A stretch of DNA of 64,000 nucleotides from Prolixibacteraceae bacterium (GTDB lineage Bacteria > Bacteroidota > Bacteroidia > Bacteroidales > Prolixibacteraceae): assembly GCA_009773765.1 (NCBI GenBank), contig WTWZ01000005.1:62001-126000 (forward strand), in the 5' to 3' direction. Within the stretch, counting starts at the first letter, position 1; each line of letters begins with the position of its first letter. This document shows, piece after piece, positions 21,111-29,635 of this stretch. The notes beneath the pieces were generated by a model. It had not been told where the DNA came from and did not search any database. It worked only from the letters and a program-made list of their open reading frames with translations. The position numbers were made by a program, and so were the translations under genes.

Positions 21111-22403
21111 ATGACAACAACTGAAGAAATCTATCGGATATTCAAGAATAAACCTGTCATCTCAACCGACAGCAGGAAAATTGAGGAGAACTCTATTTTT
21201 TTCGCCCTGAAAGGTGAAAACTTTAACGGTAATAAATTTGCAGCAGCAGCTTTGAACAAAGGCGCCGGTTACGCAATTATCGATGAAAAGGAGTATTTTA
21301 TTTCAAATAAAACAATTCTTGTTGATAACGTTTTACAGGCACTTAAAGACCTCGCCAATCTGCACCGCAAAAAACTCGGGATACCCATTTTGGCAATTAC
21401 AGGGTCAAATGGGAAAACAACTACAAAAGAACTTGTTTCGGCTGTTCTTTCTCAAAAATTTAAGGTTAGTTCCACAGAAGGAAATTTAAATAATCACATC
21501 GGCGTTCCGCTTACATTACTAAAAATGAATGCCGAAACCGAAATTGGCGTGGTGGAGATGGGCGCCAACCACATCGGCGATGTTGCAGAGTTATGCGAAA
21601 TAGCAGAACCAGACTTTGGAATTATTACCAACATTGGTAAAGCACACCTCGAAGGATTTGGTTCTTTTGAAGGGGTGGTAAAAACAAAGTCGGAACTTTA
21701 TCATTACCTTAAAAGTAAAAAAGGAACGATATTCTATAATTACGATAATCCTATTCTCACTAACCTGACCGCCGAAATTCAAAATAAAATCAGTTTCGGA
21801 AAAGAAAAAGCCGGTTTTACTGGAGAATTAATTGACTCTCCGCCATTTGTTCACGTTAAAGCCAATTTCAAAAAAGGAGTATTATATTTAAATACAAACC
21901 TGACAGGAGATTATAATTTCGAAAATATTATGGCTGCAGCTTGTATTGGAGATTATTTTAACGTTGATCCTTTACTAATTCAAAAAGCGCTGAAAAATTA
22001 TTGCCCACAAAATAACCGCTCCCAGTTAATCAATAAGTACGGGCTTAAAATAATTATGGATGCATACAATGCTAATCCAACCAGCATGCAGGCATCCATA
22101 AACAGCTTTATTTCAAACGTTTCAGACAAATGTTACCTCATTCTTGGCGACATGCTCGAATTAGGGGCTTATTCAGAACCGGAACACATTGCTATTTTGG
22201 AATTGCTAAAAAACTATCCTCGAACAAAGGTTTACACAGTAGGTAAGAATTTTATGGCAGTAGCAAAATATTTTACCTGTCAGCCATTTTTAAATGTTGA
22301 ACTACTTTGCGAATTTCTTCAGGAAAACCCCATCACTGAAGGAGATGTTCTGATTAAAGGATCGCGTGGAATTCAGCTCGAAAAGGTTTTAGCCTGTTTC
22401 TAA
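21111..22403 (+). CDS. murF: UDP-N-acetylmuramoyl-tripeptide--D-alanyl-D-alanine ligase
   Basis: 'ITGSNGKTTTKEL', 'NNHIGVPLTLL', 'DAYNANPTSMQASI'. Confidence 0.96.
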   Translation: MTTTEEIYRIFKNKPVISTDSRKIEENSIFFALKGENFNGNKFAAAALNKGAGYAIIDEKEYFISNKTILVDNVLQALKDLANLHRKKLGIPILAITGSNGKTTTKELVSAVLSQKFKVSSTEGNLNNHIGVPLTLLKMNAETEIGVVEMGANHIGDVAELCEIAEPDFGIITNIGKAHLEGFGSFEGVVKTKSELYHYLKSKKGTIFYNYDNPILTNLTAEIQNKISFGKEKAGFTGELIDSPPFVHVKANFKKGVLYLNTNLTGDYNFENIMAAACIGDYFNVDPLLIQKALKNYCPQNNRSQLINKYGLKIIMDAYNANPTSMQASINSFISNVSDKCYLILGDMLELGAYSEPEHIAILELLKNYPRTKVYTVGKNFMAVAKYFTCQPFLNVELLCEFLQENPITEGDVLIKGSRGIQLEKVLACF

Positions 22404-22771
22404 TTTAAAAGCGGTTTTTCCACTTTCAGTACATCGGCAATTGCCTTTTCGAAAGTTTGTTTTGGCAAAGCACCCATTGCCATCTGTGGCTGTCCGTCCT
22501 GCGGCACAAAAAGCAAAGATGGGATGCTCTGTATTCCAAACATACCGGCCAGTTCCTGCTCCTCTTCGGTATTTACTTTGTAAATTACAATTTTATCGCC
22601 GTACTCTTTTTGCAACTCCTCCAAAATAGGAGCCACCATTTTACACGGGCCACACCAATTGGCGTAAAAATCAATTAAACATGGTTTGCTTCCCTCGTAT
22701 TTCCAATCTTTATTTACTTCGAAATTGAAAACCTTTCCTTTGAAAGTTTCCATAGTTAAATGTTCCAACAT
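22400..22771 (-). CDS. trxA: Thioredoxin
   Basis: 'DFYANWCGPCKMVAPILEEL' WCGPC active site. Confidence 0.9.
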   Translation of the reverse strand: MLEHLTMETFKGKVFNFEVNKDWKYEGSKPCLIDFYANWCGPCKMVAPILEELQKEYGDKIVIYKVNTEEEQELAGMFGIQSIPSLLFVPQDGQPQMAMGALPKQTFEKAIADVLKVEKPLLN

Positions 22772-22886
22772 AATATCTGTTTTTAATTATTAATTCATAT
22801 ATCTATATATCTCGTTTTTTACATGTCAAATATAGTGCCTCTTTACCCACTCAAAATATTTACCTCCGATTTCAGCTAAATAATTG

Positions 22887-22894
22887 TAATTTTG
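22887..22894 (+). promoter_or_regulatory. Bacteroidetes-type -7 element (TAATTTTG) upstream of the CCA enzyme
   Basis: Match to TAnnTTTG. Confidence 0.4.
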
Positions 22895-22954
22895 TCACAA
22901 TTTTTTCAGATTGTGTCAGAATATTAAACCCGGCACAATGAATTTTGACAGAAC

Positions 22955-24364
22955 ATGATTAAAAAATTACAACACAATATATTTCAGGAAATATCAAAAA
23001 CCGCCGATCAAATGCAGTTGGAAACGTATGTGATTGGCGGGTTTGTGCGCGATTTGTACCTGAAACGTAAGTCGAAGGATATTGACATTGTAACTATTGG
23101 AAGTGCAATTGAACTGGCCAAAAAAGTTTCAGAGAAGCTAAAAAACAAGCCACAGGTTAACGTGTTTAAAAATTTTGGCACAGCAATGCTAAAATACAAA
23201 GATATTGAAATTGAGTTTGTTGGAGCCCGAAAAGAATCGTACCAAAGAGGTTCAAGAAAACCCATTGTAGAAAATGGAACCCTTGAAGATGACCAAAACC
23301 GTCGTGATTTTACCATCAATGCCCTGGCACTGGGATTAAACAAATCAAATTTTGGAGAACTGGTTGACCCGTTTAATGGAATAAATGATTTAAAAAATAA
23401 AATCATCCGTACGCCGCTTGAACCTGACATTACTTTTTCCGACGATCCATTGAGGATGATGCGGGCAATCCGGTTTTCATCCCAACTTGGGTTCGAGATT
23501 CAGACAGATACTTTACAATCGGTTACTAAAAACAGGGAAAGGATAAATATCGTTTCCGGTGAAAGAATAATTGACGAAATCAATAAAATAATGATGGCCG
23601 AAAAACCTTCTGCCGGGTTCAAACTGATGGAGGAAACTGGTCTTCTAAAAATTATTTTCCCGGAATTGCTGCAATTAAAAGGTGTGGAGTTCATAAACGG
23701 AGTTGGCCACAAGGATAATTTTTACCACACACTGGAGGTTCTTGACAGAATTGTACCTAATACCGAAAATCTGTGGCTCCGCTGGTCGGCATTGCTGCAC
23801 GACATAGCCAAACCAGCCACAAAAAAATATTCAGAAGGCCAGGGATGGACTTTTCATGCCCACAATTTCGTGGGAGTAAAAATGATTCCCGGAATCTTCA
23901 AACGGCTTAAACTCCCGTTAAACGAGAAAATGAAATATGTACAGAAAATGGTGCAACTCCACATGCGCCCCATTGTGCTTTCCGAAGAAGTTATTACTGA
24001 TTCGGCTGTCAGGCGTTTACTTTTTGAAGCAGGCGATGACATTGATGATTTAATGACACTCTGCGAGGCTGATATCACATCTAAAAATCCCGACAAAGTG
24101 AAACGCTACATGAAAAATTTTCTTGTAGTACGCGAGAAACTAAAGGAAATAGAGGAAAAGGATGCTATCAGGAATTTTGAGCCGCCCGTAAATGGCGAAT
24201 TAATTATGGAAACCTTTGCACTTGCCCCCGGCCGCGAAGTTGGTATAATTAAAGATGCCATAAAAGAAGCAATTCTCGACGGGATAATTCATAACGGTTT
24301 TGAAGAGGCGTTTGCGTTTATGCTGCAAAAAGCCAGTGAGCTTGGCTTAACACCAAAAAATTAA
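22955..24364 (+). CDS. CCA-adding tRNA nucleotidyltransferase with HD domain
   Basis: '[22 protein letters not shown]', '[11 protein letters not shown]', 'LLHDIAKP'. Confidence 0.94.
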   Translation: MIKKLQHNIFQEISKTADQMQLETYVIGGFVRDLYLKRKSKDIDIVTIGSAIELAKKVSEKLKNKPQVNVFKNFGTAMLKYKDIEIEFVGARKESYQRGSRKPIVENGTLEDDQNRRDFTINALALGLNKSNFGELVDPFNGINDLKNKIIRTPLEPDITFSDDPLRMMRAIRFSSQLGFEIQTDTLQSVTKNRERINIVSGERIIDEINKIMMAEKPSAGFKLMEETGLLKIIFPELLQLKGVEFINGVGHKDNFYHTLEVLDRIVPNTENLWLRWSALLHDIAKPATKKYSEGQGWTFHAHNFVGVKMIPGIFKRLKLPLNEKMKYVQKMVQLHMRPIVLSEEVITDSAVRRLLFEAGDDIDDLMTLCEADITSKNPDKVKRYMKNFLVVREKLKEIEEKDAIRNFEPPVNGELIMETFALAPGREVGIIKDAIKEAILDGIIHNGFEEAFAFMLQKASELGLTPKN

Positions 24365-25401
24365 TTAACTGTATTTAATTCAAGTAAAACGGGCAAATGA
24401 TCGCTAAAACCACCATTGTAAGAAAAACCGTAATATGTTCTGAATGGTTTTTTACCGCCAAATTTTTCGTCATGTTCCAGTAAAAAGGGAAGCTCCACAA
24501 TTTTAGCATTTTCAGGTGTGGCGCTAATACCCGTGTTTGGGGTCAAGAGTGAACCTGAAACAATAATCTGATCGAAAATAAACCATTGCGATTGATATTT
24601 CAAAGTTCCGCTACTGACTCTTTTTCTGTTAAAAAACAAATTATAAAGCTGATTTTCAACAATTGGTCCTTCAACCATTTTTGCCATTAATACTTCAAAC
24701 AGGCTTTCATCTTCAGGGTTATCATTAAAATCGCCAGTTATAACAATTTTAGGCGATCGATACTTCTGAACTAATTCATCAACTTTAATTTTTAAAATTC
24801 TTGCCGCTGCGTTCCGCAACGATCTGGTTTCCATGAAACCTGAATACCTCGAAGGCCAATGATTACCAAAAATATGTAAAGTATCAGTTCCGTTTACAAC
24901 TCCCGAAATATACAATATCTCGCGGGTATCTATTTTTTTCCTGTTCACTTCCACCTGATAATAAGTGTATTCCAAAGGGTAAAACCTTTCCTGGTTATAA
25001 ATCATACCCACATCTATTCCACGGCGGTCGGGCGAATCCTTGTGAATAATTTTGTAAGGGTAAGATTTTAACGGCGTATTATTGATTAATTTTTCGAGCA
25101 CATCCCTGTTTTCAATTTCACAAAATATCACAATATCAGGCACGTTCCACCCTGACGCCCCTAAAATGGCTTTCGAAATATTGAGCAACTTTAAATTCAT
25201 CCGTTTGCCAGTCCAGCGATATTCGCCTTCGGGTGTAAAATAATTATCCTCTGTTTCCGGATTATCGTATGTATCGAAAAGATTTTCGACATTATAAAAA
25301 AGGATTGAAAATTTACCTGTGTTTTGTTGAGAATATGAAAACTGGGAAAAATAAAAACTTAACAGTACCAGAAGCGCTTTACCTGCCATTTTTCCTTTCA
25401 A
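24361..25401 (-). CDS. Endonuclease/exonuclease/phosphatase family protein
   Basis: '[14 protein letters not shown]', '[11 protein letters not shown]', 'FSDHLPV'. Confidence 0.92.
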   Translation of the reverse strand: MKGKMAGKALLVLLSFYFSQFSYSQQNTGKFSILFYNVENLFDTYDNPETEDNYFTPEGEYRWTGKRMNLKLLNISKAILGASGWNVPDIVIFCEIENRDVLEKLINNTPLKSYPYKIIHKDSPDRRGIDVGMIYNQERFYPLEYTYYQVEVNRKKIDTREILYISGVVNGTDTLHIFGNHWPSRYSGFMETRSLRNAAARILKIKVDELVQKYRSPKIVITGDFNDNPEDESLFEVLMAKMVEGPIVENQLYNLFFNRKRVSSGTLKYQSQWFIFDQIIVSGSLLTPNTGISATPENAKIVELPFLLEHDEKFGGKKPFRTYYGFSYNGGFSDHLPVLLELNTVN

Positions 25402-26830
25402 TTCGCTCGTAGGCCCCTACATCCGGGCCACTGTCGCCAGTCCTGTCTTTGGTTAAAATATCAAGCGGGAATTGTTCGCCAAATTCCAGTTTGCCAACAT
25501 CTTTTGCCGGTGATAATGTATCTAACTGGTAGTTGAGCTCAATATAAGGATCGATAAACAGTGGATCATATTTGACACCTTTCCATACATTTTTGTAGTT
25601 TGCCTTGTTCGACGTATTAAATGTGTCGGCTACCTGCATTATACAATTTTCGAAAAGAAAATTGAACTCATTTTTGTTGTTGTTCCCCAGTTCAATTTCC
25701 TGGGTATTATTGCCAAAAATGATGCTGTTCCCAAAAGTTGCCTTTCCCAAATCGCCACTATAGGTGGTTGATCCACCTTTTGAATCCTTGATTATTAAAA
25801 CATTCGACAAAACCAACGAAGAAGTAGAGCGCGCCTTGGTTGAGAAATTGCCCCAATAATTTGCAATTGTGGTATGGTAAAATTCGTATTCGCCACCCAC
25901 AAGCAGTGCAACAGCATAAAAACCACAATTGGCAATTAAACCGTTGTAGGCATAAATTTTCGATTTTATGGCGAATAAGCCTGCATAAGCCATATTTTCA
26001 ATTTTACTGTTGGTGAGCTTAACCGAGGCATATCCTTCATTTTCAATTGTTCCAACCTGCAGCCCGATATTTGCATTTTTTATGACACAAAAATTGAAAA
26101 CATTATCGTGGCTACCTGAAAATAATACTATCCCATTCCATTGGTCAGGCACATTTTTGTATGAATCTTCCAACCGGTCGGGCAAAAATTGTATTTGCTG
26201 CTGAAATGTGCCATTTGCCTTTATTTTTCCCTTTACATATAAGCCTGCCCCTTTGTGGAAATAGATTCTTGTTCCAGGTTCGATTGTTAAAACTGATGTA
26301 CTGTCAACATAGGCATAATCATAAACAAGATAGGGTTTTTCAGCAGTCCACGTGGTGGTTTTTACAGTTTCGCCCTTAACCAGTTTAAAATCCTGTCCAT
26401 AAGCAATAAGCTGAACATTCTGAATGTTTGAATTTGTAGTGAATTCGATTGAATCCTGAACCACCATCGGCAGATTTTGGCCATTGGGATCGATTGTTAC
26501 TTCAACAAAAATGAAAATACTGTCGCGGGCGGGAACTTCAATTTCATAAACTTCATTTCCAACTTCGCCGTTAATATTTAACCTGAAACTCGAAAAATCC
26601 CCGCCAGAAAGCCGAATACGTGAAACTAAAATATTTTCCCCGTAAGGATTATGTACCGTAAAACGTTGTGTTGTTGAACCAATTGTGGTAAAGATTGTAT
26701 CAAATGTAATGGTATCTGCAGAAAATCTTAACTGTGCATCCGGCGAATTCAAATATCCTTCGTCCTCGCACGAAAAAAGTGCGACAACAATAGCAACTAC
26801 TGCCAAAAGCCGAAGTAGATATCTGTTCAA
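25379..26830 (-). CDS. Right-handed parallel beta-helix/choice-of-anchor lipoprotein
   Basis: Lipobox 'VALFSC', repetitive beta-helix segments, 'DRTGDSGPDVGAYE' C-term. Confidence 0.8.
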   Translation of the reverse strand: MNRYLLRLLAVVAIVVALFSCEDEGYLNSPDAQLRFSADTITFDTIFTTIGSTTQRFTVHNPYGENILVSRIRLSGGDFSSFRLNINGEVGNEVYEIEVPARDSIFIFVEVTIDPNGQNLPMVVQDSIEFTTNSNIQNVQLIAYGQDFKLVKGETVKTTTWTAEKPYLVYDYAYVDSTSVLTIEPGTRIYFHKGAGLYVKGKIKANGTFQQQIQFLPDRLEDSYKNVPDQWNGIVLFSGSHDNVFNFCVIKNANIGLQVGTIENEGYASVKLTNSKIENMAYAGLFAIKSKIYAYNGLIANCGFYAVALLVGGEYEFYHTTIANYWGNFSTKARSTSSLVLSNVLIIKDSKGGSTTYSGDLGKATFGNSIIFGNNTQEIELGNNNKNEFNFLFENCIMQVADTFNTSNKANYKNVWKGVKYDPLFIDPYIELNYQLDTLSPAKDVGKLEFGEQFPLDILTKDRTGDSGPDVGAYERIERKNGR

Positions 26831-26927
26831 TTTTCTGAATTAAATAATAATATAACGGTAATGCGAAACAGTTATTATTGCAAATATAAAAAATCAATTT
26901 ACAATTTTTAACATTTATTTGCAATAA

Positions 26928-28379
26928 TTAATTTGCGGCGTAACGTTTTTCTGAAACAAGCCACAAACCTATGATGGTTAATAAACCATTTACAATTAAA
27001 AGTTCAAATCCAAAACGATAGCCATTAAAAATTACTTCGGAATATTTCGAAATAAAATAACAAATAATGGGTGAAACAACAGCTACCGCCGGAACCCATT
27101 TATCTTTCACAATCCGCTTTGAATATATGCCAAAAACAAATAACCCCAGTATGGGCCCGTAAGTGTAACCTGCCACCCGAAAAACAGCAACCACAATGCT
27201 TTCGTTGTTAATGGCCCTAAATAGCAGGATAACAACAATCAGTAATAACGAAAACATGATATGCGACCATTTTTTTATTCTCTTCTTTTTAGTTTCGTCA
27301 AATTTTTCAACCTTTAAAAAATCGACACTAAATGAAGTGGTAAGGGCAGTTAATGCCGAATCGGCGCTTGAATATGCCGCAGCAATAATTCCAAGTAAAA
27401 AGGCAATGGCAACGGGCAGCCCGAAATGGTTCATGGCAAGCATCGGGTACAAATTATCGGTATTTTCAGGCAGTGAAATCCCTTTGTTTTTGGCGTAAAT
27501 ATAAAGCAATGCGCCGAGGCTTAAAAAAAGAAAGACAGTTACCAGAAACGATAAACTAAAAACCATCATGTTTTTCTGAGCATCCCTGATATTTCTGCAA
27601 GTCAGGTTTTTTTGCATCATATCCTGATCCATGCCCACCATTACGATGGTAATAAACATTCCGGCAAAAAACTGTTTAAAGAAATTATTGCCTGTTCGCC
27701 AGTCCCAAAAGAAAATCTGAGAATTTGGGCCATGAATAATTTCTTTGATTAAAGTTCCGGCACTCCAGCCAAAACTATTTGAAACTGATACAATTGTAAA
27801 TATTACTGCACTAACCAGAAAAAGTGTCTGAAAAGTATCGGTCCAAACTATGGTTTTAATCCCTCCTTTAAATGTATAAACCCATATTAACCCGATAGTT
27901 ACTGTAACAGTTAATGCAAAAGGTATTTTAAAGGCATCGAAAAAAGCAATCTGAAGTACCACGGCTACAAGAAACAACCTGAATGCTGCCCCAATTAATT
28001 TGGAAACCAGAAAGAAAAAAGAACCGGTTTTATGCGAATATTCCCCAAAACGTTGTTCCAGAAAAGTGTAAATAGAAACCAGGTTCATTCTATAGTATAA
28101 AGGGAGCAATATCGCCGCAACAATCCAGTATCCAACAATATTGCCCAATACAAACTGGAAATACGAAAATGCCGAATTGCCAACTTCGCCGGGCACTGAA
28201 ATAAAAGTAACCCCTGAAAGCGTTGCCCCCACCATTCCAAATGCCACCAGGTACCAGGGCGATTTGCGGTTACCGGTAAAAAATGCATTTGTATCGGCCT
28301 TTCTGGAAGTAACCCACGAAAACGCGATTAAAACCAGAAAATACCCTAAAACAATACCAAGAACTAAATATGGATTCAT
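26928..28379 (-). CDS. Sodium:solute symporter (SSS family); candidate MurNAc transporter
   Basis: SSS fold, 'AAAYSSADSALTALTTSFSVDF'; linked to NamZ-like and GH3 genes. Confidence 0.88.
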   Translation of the reverse strand: MNPYLVLGIVLGYFLVLIAFSWVTSRKADTNAFFTGNRKSPWYLVAFGMVGATLSGVTFISVPGEVGNSAFSYFQFVLGNIVGYWIVAAILLPLYYRMNLVSIYTFLEQRFGEYSHKTGSFFFLVSKLIGAAFRLFLVAVVLQIAFFDAFKIPFALTVTVTIGLIWVYTFKGGIKTIVWTDTFQTLFLVSAVIFTIVSVSNSFGWSAGTLIKEIIHGPNSQIFFWDWRTGNNFFKQFFAGMFITIVMVGMDQDMMQKNLTCRNIRDAQKNMMVFSLSFLVTVFLFLSLGALLYIYAKNKGISLPENTDNLYPMLAMNHFGLPVAIAFLLGIIAAAYSSADSALTALTTSFSVDFLKVEKFDETKKKRIKKWSHIMFSLLLIVVILLFRAINNESIVVAVFRVAGYTYGPILGLFVFGIYSKRIVKDKWVPAVAVVSPIICYFISKYSEVIFNGYRFGFELLIVNGLLTIIGLWLVSEKRYAAN

Positions 28380-28382
28380 GGT

Positions 28383-29552
28383 TTATTCAAAATCGGGGTA
28401 AAGCAAATATTTCTTTCTCATCAATTTATATTTTTTCAACTCAGGTTCCAGGGCTTCCAATATTTCATGTTCACTCTTTCCTGATCTGATTTGAGCAATC
28501 AGTTCATCATTTCCCGCAAGTAAATTAAACCAGTTTTCCCGCGTCAGAAAATCCTTCTTATCCTCATACTTGTTATAAAAATCAATAAAAAATTTCAATG
28601 TGAATTTTGGCGCATTTTTTAAAGGCCTGAGATCAATCCCGTAACAAACTTTCCCTTCGTTAAGCGGATTTACCGCCACTCCGGGAATATCTTTTGGGGT
28701 GAACTGAAAATCGCCCAGATTTTTTTTCAGGCCGCCCAAAACCTGAAAAGGAAAATCTGTTCCCCTGCCCACGCTCACACTGGTTGCCTCGAAAAAGCAA
28801 AGCGATGGATATAACCTGACAGATAAATAATTGGGCAGATTTGGCGACGGCCTTACCGGTAATTCATATTTTGTTGAATGTGTATAGTTTTGAACCGGAA
28901 TTACGTGCAAATCACATTTACGGCCAGCCTTGTGCCATTTTTCACCGTTAATCATTTGTGCCAGTTCGCCAACAGTACAACCGTGCACAATTGGTATGGG
29001 ATGCATCCCGACAAACGATTCAAATCCGGGTTTTAAAACAGGCCCTGCAACATAATCCCCATTGGGGTTCGGACGGTCCAAAACTATCAACGGCATGTTA
29101 TTTTCGGCGCAAGCTTCGATAACCTGGTGCATTGTTGAAATATAGGTGTAAAAACGGCAACCAACATCCTGAATGTCAAAAATCATTACATCAATATTTT
29201 TTAAATGTGCAGAAGTGGGCTTTTTGGTTTGGCCATACAACGACAAAACCTGGATCCCGGTTTTCACATCCAGACCATCTTTAATTTCTTCGCCCGCTGA
29301 AACATCGCCGCGAAAACCATGCTCTGGCGCAAAAATTTTTTCAACCTGTATATTTTTTGACAAAATAAAATCCACCAAATGAATACTACCTACCTGAGAA
29401 GTGTGGTTAACCACAAGGCCAACTCTTTTATTTTCAATAATTGGCAGGTATTTTTCTGGTTGCCCGGCCCCGGTTATAATTTTATCTGAATTTGCCGACG
29501 ATGAAAACCCTGCTAAAATCAACATAAATATGAATCCGAAAAACTTAAACAT
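28383..29552 (-). CDS. DUF1343 protein (NamZ-like exo-beta-N-acetylmuramidase)
   Basis: 'GLVVNHTSQVG', 'FAPEHGFRGDVSAGEEI', 'MIFDIQDVGCRFYTYISTM'. Confidence 0.88.
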   Translation of the reverse strand: MFKFFGFIFMLILAGFSSSANSDKIITGAGQPEKYLPIIENKRVGLVVNHTSQVGSIHLVDFILSKNIQVEKIFAPEHGFRGDVSAGEEIKDGLDVKTGIQVLSLYGQTKKPTSAHLKNIDVMIFDIQDVGCRFYTYISTMHQVIEACAENNMPLIVLDRPNPNGDYVAGPVLKPGFESFVGMHPIPIVHGCTVGELAQMINGEKWHKAGRKCDLHVIPVQNYTHSTKYELPVRPSPNLPNYLSVRLYPSLCFFEATSVSVGRGTDFPFQVLGGLKKNLGDFQFTPKDIPGVAVNPLNEGKVCYGIDLRPLKNAPKFTLKFFIDFYNKYEDKKDFLTRENWFNLLAGNDELIAQIRSGKSEHEILEALEPELKKYKLMRKKYLLYPDFE

Positions 29553-29571
29553 GTTTTAATAACGTTTATGA

Positions 29572-29579
29572 TATATTTG
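29572..29579 (+). promoter_or_regulatory. Bacteroidetes-type -7 element (TATATTTG) upstream of the GH3 fusion
   Basis: Match to TAnnTTTG. Confidence 0.45.
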
Positions 29580-29635
29580 CGAAAATACCAATTGCCAATA
29601 CTTTTTTGTTATTTAACGTGTAAAAATTTTATTTA

